A DNA stretch of 17,822 nt from Methanolobus sp. UBA32 (GTDB lineage: Archaea > Halobacteriota > Methanosarcinia > Methanosarcinales > Methanosarcinaceae): positions 13,079 through 30,900 of the forward strand of contig DAZF01000039.1 of the NCBI GenBank assembly GCA_002507205.1. The letters are read 5' to 3'. The notes beneath the pieces were generated by a model that was given only the letters and a program-made list of their open reading frames with translations, did no database searches and had not been told where the DNA came from. Shown here one piece after another: positions 8,051 to 15,647 of the stretch. The first letter of the stretch is position 1. Every line of letters starts with the position of its first letter. The position numbers and the translations under genes are program-made.

Positions 8051-9263
8051 AGCGTTCAAAGTCCATTTCATACTTCACAACATTTTTGAAAAGTCCTCTC
8101 AGGTTCCATAGAAGTTTCTTATTTGCCCTGAAGAGTGCATATAAGAGGTCCAGAAGACTCATGCTGGAAAAGTTCACGCCTTCCAGTGAATGTGCCAGGG
8201 AATTTATTTCCTTGTCTGTAAAGCTGGTAAACGTATTCTTGACAATCAGGCTGTTATCTATCTCGTACCCGATTGTTGTACGCCATTTATCTTCGTATTC
8301 CTTCAGTGCCTTGGTTGAAACGTCACCTTTGGATATTGCCTTATATGCAACTTCTCCGGCAATCTTTCCGGCTTCCATTGCATTGATTATACCTCCGCCT
8401 GTTATCGGGTCAGATTGCCTGGCTGCATCTCCTACCAGCATGAGGCCATTGGCAATTGTCTTCTCAATTGATCCGCACACTGGTACTCCGCCTACATCCA
8501 TTTCCAGGATACTGGCATTCGGGTAGTTCTTCTTTACAAATTCATCCAGGTAATAGACGGCATTTTTTTCTCCGGATTTGCTGCCAAGAATACCAATTCC
8601 AACATTTGCAAGATCGTTCCCTTTCGGGAATATCCATACATAACCTGCGGGTGCGACTTCATTTCCTATGTAGAAATAGCAATAGTTCTGATCAATGCCT
8701 GTACCGCTCATAAGGTACTGGGCACAGGTTTCAAGATCAACCGGTTTGATTGACGTGTCAATGCCTGCCCATCTTCCTACCTTGGACTCTACACCATCTG
8801 CGCCAATAACAATTTTAGCTTTGATGTCGTATGTTTCCCCAAGGTGCATGACCTTAACACCTTTTACGAAACCATTTTCCATAATAAGGTCAGTTGCCCT
8901 TGTTTTGACCATTACTTCTGCACCGGCTTTTGCACTTTCATATGCCAGTGCCCTGTCAAAGATCTTACGTTCAAGGACATATCCTACTTCTCCGCCTGCG
9001 ATCTCCTCTGCCATTTCGATCATGGTGCCGTCAGGTGAATATATGCGTGAACCTTTAACATCTGCACAGATCCAGCGATGGTCGGGTTCTATATGTTTCC
9101 TCAACCATATCTTGCTGACTCCCTCTGCACATCTTACCGGGTCGCCGATTTCCTGCCTCTTTTCTATCATGAGGACACTAAGACCTTTCTGGGCAGCAGT
9201 TTTTGCTGCAATAGAACCTGCGGGGCCAGCACCTATCACTACTACATCATACTCGCTCTTCAT
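8049..9263 (-). CDS. Geranylgeranyl reductase (digeranylgeranylglycerophospholipid reductase), FAD-dependent
   Basis: This flavoenzyme saturates the double bonds of the geranylgeranyl chains of archaeal membrane lipids. The 404-residue protein begins with a FAD-binding Rossmann motif ([10 protein letters not shown], glycines 11, 13 and 16; acidic E34). Next comes the family segment GDPVRCAEG with Cys45, then [14 protein letters not shown]. The YxWxFPxG pattern appears as [15 protein letters not shown]. The second FAD contact is [17 protein letters not shown]. The length agrees with Methanosarcina acetivorans MA1484 (about 407 residues). That enzyme has been reported to need a neighbouring ferredoxin (MA1485) for full lipid saturation, and the same arrangement occurs here. 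The ATG shares ATGA with the ferredoxin stop at 9263-9260, so the two are translationally coupled. A hairpin overlapping the stop ends the unit. Confidence 0.93.
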   Translation of the reverse strand: MKSEYDVVVIGAGPAGSIAAKTAAQKGLSVLMIEKRQEIGDPVRCAEGVSKIWLRKHIEPDHRWICADVKGSRIYSPDGTMIEMAEEIAGGEVGYVLERKIFDRALAYESAKAGAEVMVKTRATDLIMENGFVKGVKVMHLGETYDIKAKIVIGADGVESKVGRWAGIDTSIKPVDLETCAQYLMSGTGIDQNYCYFYIGNEVAPAGYVWIFPKGNDLANVGIGILGSKSGEKNAVYYLDEFVKKNYPNASILEMDVGGVPVCGSIEKTIANGLMLVGDAARQSDPITGGGIINAMEAGKIAGEVAYKAISKGDVSTKALKEYEDKWRTTIGYEIDNSLIVKNTFTSFTDKEINSLAHSLEGVNFSSMSLLDLLYALFRANKKLLWNLRGLFKNVVKYEMDFER

Positions 9264-9436
9264 TTTTTCACCTCAATAGCTCCAACAGGGCATATCTTAG
9301 CGCAGATCCTACAAGATGTACATGTCTCATTGACTTCTATCCAGGTTTCGACCAATTCAAGTGCGCCAACCGGGCATACGCCCACGCATGCACCACAATA
9401 CCCACATTTGAATTTGTTTACGTTGATGGTCACCAT
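9260..9436 (-). CDS. 2[4Fe-4S] ferredoxin, electron donor partner of geranylgeranyl reductase
   Basis: This 58-residue protein carries two classic CxxCxxCxxxCP motifs ([12 protein letters not shown] and [12 protein letters not shown]), enough for two [4Fe-4S] clusters. It lies directly upstream of geranylgeranyl reductase in a 4-base ATGA overlap. Its likely role is delivering low-potential electrons to that enzyme, as reported for the Methanosarcina pair. I chose the ATG at 9436, which follows AGGTG (9444-9440) with a short 3-nt gap. A GTG at 9442 would add two residues, and a GTG at 9433 would have more normal spacing, so the start is uncertain by a few residues. The alpha-helical cluster arms are short and there is no extra domain. 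Confidence 0.92.
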   Translation of the reverse strand: MVTINVNKFKCGYCGACVGVCPVGALELVETWIEVNETCTSCRICAKICPVGAIEVKK

Positions 9437-9479
9437 TATCACCTATAATTTGTATGATTCATCCCTATATTTTTAAGGG

Positions 9480-9514
9480 AGATATATCTTTCTGATTAAA
9501 ATAAAATAATATAA
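9480..9514 (-). promoter_or_regulatory. Putative promoter of the ferredoxin-geranylgeranyl reductase operon
   Basis: On the minus strand, AAAGATATATC (reverse complement of about 9481-9491) is TATA-like and would start transcription near 9458, giving a leader of about 20 nt. A second AT-rich run (9497-9514) lies further upstream. The 115-bp gap to cofC (9437-9551) indicates that the ferredoxin/reductase pair has its own promoter. Confidence 0.4.
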
Positions 9515-9551
9515 TTAAGGAAGCCATTATAGTCTAAGCACTATAAGTGGT

Positions 9552-10187
9552 TTATGCATCGTCTGATGCAGTAATTCTGGCTCTTGCCTTACCTGTTTTC
9601 ATGTCGAATCTTTCCATTACGTACTCTTGTGAGTTTCCATGTCCGTGAAGCATTATCTCTACAAGGTCATGAGGTTCGTCGATATCCGTGCTTAAAAGGA
9701 AAGAATCATAAATATGCACCGAACATTTCCTTTCTTTTGCTATATTGCAGTGGTTAAGGAAGCTTGATCCGTAATATTTGACATGAAAATTGGAAGGGTC
9801 CTTTATGAATATGATATTTGTTCCTCCGCCTTTTCCTGGAACTATCACCACGTCTTCTGGTCTTGCGGTAATCTCTTTTATATGCTCGGCTCTTACAAGA
9901 GGGAGGTCTGCCATTATTATGAATATGGACTTTTGTTCGTGGCTCAGGTATTCATTGATAGCTTCGTTCAGATCATGCTCGTTAAGCACTACATTTACAT
10001 TCAAATCAGTTGGTACTCCGTTGTCGAGGGTCGTGAGTATGTCTATCTCATCAATTCCTGCTTCCTGTAGGCTGCTAACAACATCCCTTAACATAAGCTC
10101 TACAAAATCCTCACGTTCTTCTTGTGTAAGTGCAGGTGAGAGCCTTGATTTGGCGTTTTTCTTTTTATAAGGTATCAATGCCTTCAT
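9552..10187 (-). CDS. cofC: CofC, 2-phospholactate guanylyltransferase
   Basis: CofC activates phospholactate (or a related three-carbon phosphate) with GTP, producing the nucleotide donor for F420 assembly. The 211-residue protein begins MKALIPYKKKNAKSRLSP, the family's N-terminal nucleotide-binding signature. The metal-binding MADLPL motif lies mid-protein, followed by VVIVPGKGGGTNII and a C-terminal STDIDEPHDL segment, all expected for CofC (about 205-225 residues). I chose the ATG at 10187 because it overlaps the cofH1 stop as ATGA (10187-10184) and matches the family start. The frame stays open 21 codons upstream inside cofH1, but with no matching family sequence. It is the last gene of cofG-cofH2-cofH1-cofC. 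Confidence 0.93.
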   Translation of the reverse strand: MKALIPYKKKNAKSRLSPALTQEEREDFVELMLRDVVSSLQEAGIDEIDILTTLDNGVPTDLNVNVVLNEHDLNEAINEYLSHEQKSIFIIMADLPLVRAEHIKEITARPEDVVIVPGKGGGTNIIFIKDPSNFHVKYYGSSFLNHCNIAKERKCSVHIYDSFLLSTDIDEPHDLVEIMLHGHGNSQEYVMERFDMKTGKARARITASDDA

Positions 10188-11263
10188 GATACTCTCTCGT
10201 AAAGTGCATTTCTCTGTTTTGGTGTTCTGCCCGTTTGGCGTATCAACCATTCAATTTCAGCTGCAGGAGTGTATTCTCCGTTAGTTCCCCCGGAAGCAAC
10301 CGTGATTTTGTCTTCCATTAGGGTACCACCAAGATCATTAGCTCCGCAGGACAGTGCAACCTGTGCAAGTTTCTTCCCGAGCTTCACCCATGCTGCCTGA
10401 ATATTATCGATGTGTTTGTACAATATTATCCTTGAAATGGCCTGTAACTGGAGATCAGCGATACCTGTGGTCATGAACTTGCCCTCTTGCATCATCTCTT
10501 CTCCTATTTTGTTATTGTATGGCATAAAGGCCATTGGAATAAGCTCGGTGAATCCGCCTGTCCGTTTCTGTATATCGCGGATGGTGAATATGTGGTCCAG
10601 TCTTTCCTCAACAGTTTCAACATGTCCGTACATTATAGTTGAGTTTGTACGAAGGCCTGCATTATGTGAGGCTTCAATTGTATCTATCCACTGTTGTCTT
10701 GTCAGTTTGCTTGGGCAGATGATGTTCCTGACACGGTCTGAAAGTATCTCTGCAGATGTACCGGTCAATGTGCCCACACCACAGTCCTTCAAAACGGTGA
10801 ATGCTTCATCTAGTGGCATTTTCTCCATTCCTGCAGCATAGAATACTTCCATTGGTGAAAGGGCATGGACGTTCATTGAAGGATAGTTTGAACTGATAGC
10901 ATCAAACATCTCTGTATAATAATCCATATTGAGCTGTGGGATATATCCTCCCTGAATGCAAACCTCCACAGCTCCTGCCTCTTGTGCTCTGTCAACCTCT
11001 TCAAGTACCTTCTCAGTTGAAAGCACGTATCCTTCTTTTTCTTTAAAGGCACAAAAACCGCAATTTCCTGCACACATATTGGTGAGGTATATATTGCGGT
11101 TAACAACATATGTGACCTCATCTCCAACCGCTTTATAGCGAAGATCGTCTGCTAGGGAAAAAAGCTCAAAAGGGTTAGCATCCATCAAGGTCATCGCATC
11201 TTCTTTGAGGATCTCTCCGGAGTATGCCCTTTCGATAATATCGTCTGTAATGATAGGATACAT
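10184..11263 (-). CDS. cofH1: CofH (first copy), radical-SAM subunit of the F420 precursor FO synthase
   Basis: CofH is a radical-SAM enzyme that joins a tyrosine-derived fragment to 5-amino-6-ribitylaminouracil; CofG then closes the deazaflavin ring to give FO, the chromophore of F420. The 359-residue protein has the CxxxCxxC cluster motif as CAGNCGFC (C64, C68, C71), followed by EVCIQGGYIP and NIICPSKLTRQQW. It also has the C-terminal CGANDLGGTLMEDKI segment typical of the family. I chose the ATG at 11263. GAGG (11272-11269) lies 5 nt upstream, and this start makes the first residues align exactly with the upstream paralogue (MxPxIxDDIIERAY). ATG 11266 and TTG 11278 are alternatives. The upstream cofH2 stop is 7 nt away. 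The two copies differ throughout, so this is an old duplication. Confidence 0.94.
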   Translation of the reverse strand: MYPIITDDIIERAYSGEILKEDAMTLMDANPFELFSLADDLRYKAVGDEVTYVVNRNIYLTNMCAGNCGFCAFKEKEGYVLSTEKVLEEVDRAQEAGAVEVCIQGGYIPQLNMDYYTEMFDAISSNYPSMNVHALSPMEVFYAAGMEKMPLDEAFTVLKDCGVGTLTGTSAEILSDRVRNIICPSKLTRQQWIDTIEASHNAGLRTNSTIMYGHVETVEERLDHIFTIRDIQKRTGGFTELIPMAFMPYNNKIGEEMMQEGKFMTTGIADLQLQAISRIILYKHIDNIQAAWVKLGKKLAQVALSCGANDLGGTLMEDKITVASGGTNGEYTPAAEIEWLIRQTGRTPKQRNALYERVS

Positions 11264-11270
11264 CATTTCC

Positions 11271-12389
11271 TCAGGCAATTTTGAGTTTCATCTGCTCTTG
11301 ATTGCTGGTATTGATGATTGGTTTATATGCAGTGTTTCTTTGAAGTGCTTGTCTTCCTGATGAAACGATAAACCATTCCAATTCCTGTGCGGACATGAAC
11401 TGACCATTTGTTGAACCGGCTGAACTGGATATCTTTTCTTCCATCAGTGTTCCTCCAAGATCGTTGACTCCGCAGAACAGGGCTACCTGTGCAAGTTTCT
11501 TTCCAAGCTTGACCCAGCTTGCCTGGATATTGCTGATGTGGGTGTTAAGTATTATACGTGCAATGGCATATAATTGCAGGTCTTCTATGCCAGGTGTTGC
11601 ATATCTTCCGGCCTTTATCATTTCATCGCCCACTTTGTTATTGTAGGGCATAAAGGTCAATGGCACAAATTCGTGGAAGCCTCCGGTTTCTTTCTGTATC
11701 TCTCTTATGATCATTATGTGGTCAATACGCTCCTCGACCGTTTCTATGTGCCCGTACATGATGGTTGCAGTTGTGTTTATTCCTGCTTTATGAGCTTTGG
11801 TGATGACATCTATCCACTCGTCAGTTTTGAGTTTGCTGGGACATATTATGTTCCTTACTCTGTCAGAGAGGATTTCTGCAGCAGTTCCGGGCATGGTATC
11901 CAGTCCTGCATCTTTGAGGCGCATGAGGGCTTCTTCAACAGTTATGTTACTCTGTTTTGCAGCGTGATACACTTCCATGGGTGAGAATGCATGTGTATGG
12001 ATGTGTGGGAAATCTGCTTTAACAGCCCTTATTATGTCTGTATAAAAGTTAATGTCCACGTTAGGGAGCAATCCTCCCTGAATGCAAACTTCTGTAGCCC
12101 CGAGGCTTTCTGCTTCTCTTACTTTTTCAAGAATTTCAGGAACATCCAATATATATCCTGTATTGTCCTTGAATGCACAGAAACCGCATGTCCCCATACA
12201 TCTGTTTGTAAAGTTTATGTTACGATTGACTACGTAGGTCACAGTATCACCTACTGTTTCCTGGCGTAACCTGTCAGCAAATTCAAAAAGTTTGAACGGA
12301 GGTATTGTCAAAAGAAAAAGTGCATCTTCCTTTGTGGTCATACCCTGGTAGGCACGTTCAATAATGTCATCCGGAATAGTAGGGTTCAT
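11271..12389 (-). CDS. cofH2: CofH (second copy), radical-SAM subunit of the F420 precursor FO synthase
   Basis: This 372-residue paralogue of the downstream CofH aligns with it from the first residue. Its cluster motif, CMGTCGFC, falls at the same positions (C64, C68, C71). It has the same EVCIQGGLLP, NIICPSKL and CGVNDLGGTLMEEKI blocks. It differs in a longer C-terminal tail (about 13 extra residues, ending NQEQMKLKIA) and in many core positions. All catalytic cysteines are kept, so both copies look active. Paired cofH genes are known in Methanosarcina, so the duplication is a lineage trait; whether the copies have different substrates or form a heteromer is unknown. GGAG lies 7 nt before the ATG at 12389. 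A 53-bp gap separates it from cofG. The numbering of the two copies is mine. Confidence 0.94.
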   Translation of the reverse strand: MNPTIPDDIIERAYQGMTTKEDALFLLTIPPFKLFEFADRLRQETVGDTVTYVVNRNINFTNRCMGTCGFCAFKDNTGYILDVPEILEKVREAESLGATEVCIQGGLLPNVDINFYTDIIRAVKADFPHIHTHAFSPMEVYHAAKQSNITVEEALMRLKDAGLDTMPGTAAEILSDRVRNIICPSKLKTDEWIDVITKAHKAGINTTATIMYGHIETVEERIDHIMIIREIQKETGGFHEFVPLTFMPYNNKVGDEMIKAGRYATPGIEDLQLYAIARIILNTHISNIQASWVKLGKKLAQVALFCGVNDLGGTLMEEKISSSAGSTNGQFMSAQELEWFIVSSGRQALQRNTAYKPIINTSNQEQMKLKIA

Positions 12390-12442
12390 ATTTTTCTCCG
12401 ATACTTATCTTTTGTATTTAAATTGTGTGCCCCGATCGGAAC

Positions 12443-13429
12443 TCATATTTTCCGATAGCCATTTTCATCTGAAAGGTCACTTATAAGGTCTTTCAGAGTA
12501 TCGCTGTACCACCCTTTCTTAATGTACTGCGGATATATTGGCAACCTTTCCTTCAGAGATACTTCGTGCACCATTTCTTTTAGCTCTGATACACTCGGCC
12601 ATTCTGCCTCCGGATTTATCCAGTCAATAGTTGTGGGGGAAATTCCTCCAAGATCATTGGCACCACACTGTATCAAAAGATAAGGCTCAATAAGATTCGG
12701 TGCTACCTGAATGGCCACCTCATTCGGGAGTATTTCCCTGGCTATCAGTATGACCTGCATCATTTCCTCTTCGGTAGGTACAGGCATTTCTGCCATAGGG
12801 GTATCCGGTTTCGGTGTGAAATTCTGTATGATCACTTCCTGTATGTGACCGTACTCCTCGTGTAGTTCTGCAATGGATAACAGGGAATTGATCCTGTCAT
12901 CAAGGGTTTCGCCAATGCCGACAAGTATGCCTGTTGTAAAAGGAATATGCAGTTCGCCTGCATAACGTATTGTCTTGATTCGCCTGGAAGGTTCTTTTCC
13001 AGGTGATCCTTCATGTGCGGCAACATTGGCAGTTGTTTCAAGCATCAGACCCATACTGGAATTTAATGGTTTCAGTTTTTCCAGTTCCGTATAGTTCAAC
13101 ACGCCTGCATTGGTATGTGGTAAAAGCCCTATATCGATTGCAATTTTACAGAGTTCGCAAATATAATCTACTGTACTGGAATAGCCAATATCCTTTAACC
13201 ATTCCTTATACTTTGGAATATCTTCTGCATATTCTCCGAAAGTAAAAAGAACCTCTGTACATCCTGCTTTTTTTCCCTGTTCAAGTATTGGGATTATCTC
13301 CTCTATCTGCATCAGTTGTGCCTGCGGATCGTCGGGCTCACGCCTGAATGTACAGTATGTGCATTTATTCCTGCAAACATTTGTTACAGGTACGAAGACA
13401 TTTCGGCAAAATGTGACAAATTCATCCAT
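12443..13429 (-). CDS. cofG: CofG, radical-SAM subunit of FO synthase
   Basis: CofG performs the second radical-SAM step of FO synthesis, cyclising the CofH product into 7,8-didemethyl-8-hydroxy-5-deazariboflavin. The 328-residue protein has the CxxxCxxC motif near its start (C19, C23, C26, within NVCRNKCTYC). It then has FTFGEYAED and the conserved HTNAGVL and GILVGIGET blocks. The C-terminal QCGANDLGGISPTTIDWINP segment is shared with other FO synthases. The length agrees with archaeal CofG (about 320-380), which is separate from CofH, unlike the fused FbiC of actinobacteria. It is the first gene of the cofG-cofH2-cofH1-cofC operon, transcribed from a TATA box near 13483. The start ATG has GGA about 9 nt upstream. 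Confidence 0.94.
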   Translation of the reverse strand: MDEFVTFCRNVFVPVTNVCRNKCTYCTFRREPDDPQAQLMQIEEIIPILEQGKKAGCTEVLFTFGEYAEDIPKYKEWLKDIGYSSTVDYICELCKIAIDIGLLPHTNAGVLNYTELEKLKPLNSSMGLMLETTANVAAHEGSPGKEPSRRIKTIRYAGELHIPFTTGILVGIGETLDDRINSLLSIAELHEEYGHIQEVIIQNFTPKPDTPMAEMPVPTEEEMMQVILIAREILPNEVAIQVAPNLIEPYLLIQCGANDLGGISPTTIDWINPEAEWPSVSELKEMVHEVSLKERLPIYPQYIKKGWYSDTLKDLISDLSDENGYRKI

Positions 13430-13478
13430 TGTTAATTCCTTGACGTAACAATTACATAAGTTTAATCAATTTTGAGAT

Positions 13479-13487
13479 TTTTATAAA
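13479..13487 (-). promoter_or_regulatory. TATA box of the cof operon
   Basis: On the minus strand TTTATAAAA (reverse complement of 13479-13487) is a near-consensus TATA box. It predicts a start near 13457 and a leader of about 28 nt before cofG. It lies immediately beside the stop codon of the upstream oxidoreductase, so the F420 genes can be expressed independently of that pair. Confidence 0.5.
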
Positions 13488-13489
13488 GA

Positions 13490-14773
13490 TTATTTTATCA
13501 TAAGTTCCTGCATACAGTTCTTAACTCCAAGTGCAATACCTTCCACTTCAATACCGCCCTTACCTTTTGCTCCATCCCCTACTACATATAGGTTTGGTAT
13601 TGGCGTTTTATTGTTAAGGTCTGCACCGGAGGGTGACCTGTTAACAGGCCATTCATTTGAATATGATTGTATCAGAAGTACTTCATATTCTTTTCCTGCG
13701 AAAATATCTTTTAGATCCTCAAGCCCTAATTCTATCTCATTCTCAATATCATCCATATCCGTCCAGTGAACGCATTGATGAGCCATCGTAAGATGTTTTC
13801 CCTCAGGGGCCATTTCCGGGTCAATGTTAGTTACCTCATTTATTCCGTTAACTCTCCTGGCGTAAGGTGTGAGAAGTACTCCTCCGTGTCCTATGAGAGG
13901 TTTGTCAGAGCTGAGGCATATTTTGATCCCTGCAGAAGGTTTCAGGTTATCTGATGTGCGTGCATAATTATCCATTCCGGCAATTCCTGTATTTTCGCCT
14001 ATCATGAGGGATGTGGCGGCATGACCTATGTCACTTATCACAATGTCTGCAAGATGTTCTTCTCCGTTGACAAGAACACCTTTAATGTTTTCGTTTTCTA
14101 TTTTAAGACCTGTGACTTCTGAGGATGTGTGTATTCTTCCTCCGTTGGATCGAATCACGCCTGCAAGAGCATCTGTGATAGCCTTACATCCGCCCATGGG
14201 GACTCCTGGTCCTCCAAAATGGTAGAGGTTCTCAATAATTGCAAAAGCTTCTTCTACTGGTACATCTGCGCCTTTCAGGCTGAGGGCCCAACCAAAGAAT
14301 GAGTCGGAGATCCGATAGGTCCAGTCCTGGTCGATATGTTCTTTACACCACTGTTCAAAGGATTTTCCGGATGGAGGATTTTTACGGGTGCTAATTACAT
14401 AATATATCAGTTTGATGCGGTTAAGCAAAGAGAATGGAGTCCTGAAATTCTCAAAAAGCAGGTCCTTATGGCCGTACTTATAATCAGTGTCTCCTCTTTT
14501 TCTTGGAATCCTTATTACTGAAACAGGTTTTCCACGGACAATTTTTACGTTCACACCTATCTCTTCAAGAAGTTGTGCAAGCGGTCCGGAGGGTCCGTGT
14601 GGAAGCATATGTAATGCACCGGTGCTTAACTGGAAACCTTTGTATGGTATGTTAGTGAACCTTCCACCTATTATCGGAAGTCGTTCAAAGACATCTACTT
14701 CGTATCCTGCATTTGAGAGTTTAGCTGCGCTCAAAAGCCCTCCAAGTCCGGAACCGATAATTATTGCTTTCAT
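13490..14773 (-). CDS. CrtI/phytoene-desaturase-like FAD-dependent oxidoreductase, substrate unknown
   Basis: The 427-residue protein starts with a dinucleotide-binding motif, KAIIIGSGLGGLLSA (glycines 7, 9 and 12; E30), followed by the FAD-superfamily GGR (36-38). It ends with the matching FAD contact NLYVVGDGAKGKGGIEVEGI, typical of the phytoene desaturase / amine oxidase superfamily. Family members oxidise, reduce or isomerise isoprenoid chains or related hydrophobic substrates. The ferredoxin gene directly upstream ends one base before this ATG, so it probably uses ferredoxin electrons, which suggests a reductase rather than a desaturase. It sits between the F420 operon and fpo. A carotenoid role seems unlikely because no other carotenoid gene is visible. 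Saturation of a prenyl chain such as that of methanophenazine is an inference only. Confidence 0.8.
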   Translation of the reverse strand: MKAIIIGSGLGGLLSAAKLSNAGYEVDVFERLPIIGGRFTNIPYKGFQLSTGALHMLPHGPSGPLAQLLEEIGVNVKIVRGKPVSVIRIPRKRGDTDYKYGHKDLLFENFRTPFSLLNRIKLIYYVISTRKNPPSGKSFEQWCKEHIDQDWTYRISDSFFGWALSLKGADVPVEEAFAIIENLYHFGGPGVPMGGCKAITDALAGVIRSNGGRIHTSSEVTGLKIENENIKGVLVNGEEHLADIVISDIGHAATSLMIGENTGIAGMDNYARTSDNLKPSAGIKICLSSDKPLIGHGGVLLTPYARRVNGINEVTNIDPEMAPEGKHLTMAHQCVHWTDMDDIENEIELGLEDLKDIFAGKEYEVLLIQSYSNEWPVNRSPSGADLNNKTPIPNLYVVGDGAKGKGGIEVEGIALGVKNCMQELMIK

Positions 14774-14774
14774 C

Positions 14775-14930
14775 TTATGCCTCTATTGCTTTAACCGGAC
14801 AGTATGCGATACATGCTCTGCATTCTATACAGGCAGGTGTCATAATTGCCTTTCCTCTCACTTCAATTGCATCAAATTTACAAAAGGCAACGCATTGGCC
14901 GCATCCTACACAGTTTTCGTTCACTTTCAT
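14775..14930 (-). CDS. Small 2[4Fe-4S] ferredoxin coupled to the CrtI-like oxidoreductase
   Basis: This short minus-strand gene encodes 51 residues starting MKVNENCVGCGQCVAFCKFD and ending PVKAIEA. It has two CxxCxxCxxxC motifs (cysteines 7, 10, 13, 17 and 34, 37, 40, 44). The proline usual after the fourth cysteine is replaced by lysine in the first motif and kept in the second. GGTGA about 8 nt before the ATG is the ribosome-binding site. Its TAA is one base from the start of the following oxidoreductase, so the two are translationally coupled and are probably redox partners. The arrangement repeats that of the ferredoxin and geranylgeranyl reductase on the other side of the cof operon. Confidence 0.88.
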   Translation of the reverse strand: MKVNENCVGCGQCVAFCKFDAIEVRGKAIMTPACIECRACIAYCPVKAIEA

Positions 14931-14965
14931 ATTATATTCACCGGATTTGATTGTATAACGTTTTC

Positions 14966-14987
14966 AACAATAAAAAGCCTTATTGTT
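14966..14987 (-). promoter_or_regulatory. 8-bp inverted repeat over the ferredoxin promoter
   Basis: AACAATAA (14966-14973) and TTATTGTT (14980-14987) form a perfect inverted repeat around AAAGCC. It lies 36-57 bases upstream of the ferredoxin ATG and covers the T-rich TATA candidate on the minus strand. Its location between this operon and the divergent Lrp-type gene makes it a reasonable operator candidate; a hairpin role is also possible. Confidence 0.4.
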
Positions 14988-15080
14988 CTTTATTTGATTT
15001 TATCTTCGATAGGATGAGATTTTCCGGATGGTATTATTTGAAGTAATTTACACATTTTATTCATATCCTGCTTCAAACGG

Positions 15081-15115
15081 AAATATTTATTATTATAGAC
15101 TAATAATTATATTAG
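15081..15115 (+). promoter_or_regulatory. Promoter and overlapping palindromes of the Lrp-type regulator
   Basis: AAATATTTATT (15081-15091) is a TATA element predicting a start near 15110, so the mRNA would be leaderless or nearly so; no ribosome-binding site precedes the ATG at 15117. Two inverted repeats overlap between TATA and start: TTATTA..TAATAA (about 15089-15105) and CTAATA-ATTA-TATTAG (15100-15115). This is where an autorepressing Lrp/AsnC protein would be expected to bind. Confidence 0.5.
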
Positions 15116-15116
15116 C

Positions 15117-15566
15117 ATGGATGAAGTTGACCTTGCGATACTAGACCGCCTTTGCAAAAATTCAAGGATGCATAGCACAGAAATTGCAACAGATCTTGAT
15201 CTGGCAACATCTACGGTACATAAAAGAATAGAGAAAATGCGTGAAACAGGTACTATTCACGAGTTCACGGTCAAGGTGGATACTACAGAGGTTGGCCTGA
15301 ATGTCACTACTTTTATAGGGGTTAATATTGAGCAGAACAAAAGGATCAATATAATAAATCGTTTGAAAAGTATTGATGATATATTGGAGATCTATGAATT
15401 ACTTGAGCCATATGATATGCTACTGAAAGTAAGGACATTTGACATACATTCGTTGAAGGAGAATGTTTTGCAGGTACTTGGGAATATGGATGGTATAAAG
15501 GATTCTCAGAGCATTCTGACAACCAAGTGTCATAAGGAAAAAAGTTGCACAATTCTTAAGAAATAA
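15117..15566 (+). CDS. Lrp/AsnC-family transcriptional regulator
   Basis: The 149-residue protein has the standard Lrp/AsnC plan. An N-terminal winged helix-turn-helix (about residues 2-50) contains LDRLCKNSR, then a recognition region STEIATDLDLATSTVHKRIEKM. A linker with the usual ending GTIHEFTVKVD leads to a C-terminal RAM ligand-binding and oligomerisation domain (about 65-140). It has a KCHKEKSC-type cysteine-containing tail that is not part of the core fold. Targets cannot be read from sequence. It is divergent from the ferredoxin-oxidoreductase pair, and the 186-bp gap holds palindromes at both promoters, so autoregulation and control of the neighbour are the obvious hypotheses. It ends in a hairpin overlapping the stop. 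Confidence 0.9.
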   Translation: MDEVDLAILDRLCKNSRMHSTEIATDLDLATSTVHKRIEKMRETGTIHEFTVKVDTTEVGLNVTTFIGVNIEQNKRINIINRLKSIDDILEIYELLEPYDMLLKVRTFDIHSLKENVLQVLGNMDGIKDSQSILTTKCHKEKSCTILKK

Positions 15567-15587
15567 TCACACAATATAATGATTATT
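15562..15587 (+). terminator. Hairpin overlapping the stop codon of the Lrp-type gene
   Basis: AATAATCA (15562-15569) pairs perfectly with TGATTATT (15580-15587) over a 10-nt loop, and the left arm includes the TAA stop (15564-15566). It lacks a strong T-run, so termination efficiency is uncertain. Confidence 0.45.
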
Positions 15588-15603
15588 CATGATAGATGTG
15601 CGT

Positions 15604-15643
15604 AATTTATATATAGTTACAGGTTAGTTTTTGTTTTAGGTGG
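15604..15643 (+). promoter_or_regulatory. Promoter and ribosome-binding site of the DUF22-like gene
   Basis: AATTTATATATAG (15604-15616) is a strong archaeal TATA box, predicting a start near 15635. That leaves a leader of only about 12 nt containing the ribosome-binding site AGGTGG (15638-15643), 4 nt from the ATG at 15648. Confidence 0.55.
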
Positions 15644-15647
15644 TCTT

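Noticed and set aside
8086..9279. Several plus-strand open frames opposite geranylgeranyl reductase
   Set aside because: They mirror a well-supported minus-strand gene and show no recognisable motifs; long antisense frames are expected from its codon use.
10410..10841. Plus-strand 143-codon frame opposite cofH1
   Set aside because: It lies wholly antisense to a radical-SAM gene with intact motifs, and no start signal or family similarity is visible.
12432..12439. CCGATCGG palindrome between cofG and cofH2
   Set aside because: It is eight bases with no loop or T-run and no second copy; compatible with chance.
14487..15017. Plus-strand 176-codon frame across the ferredoxin and oxidoreductase start
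   Set aside because: It is antisense to the CxxCxxCxxxC ferredoxin and the FAD motif, which explain the sequence far better.
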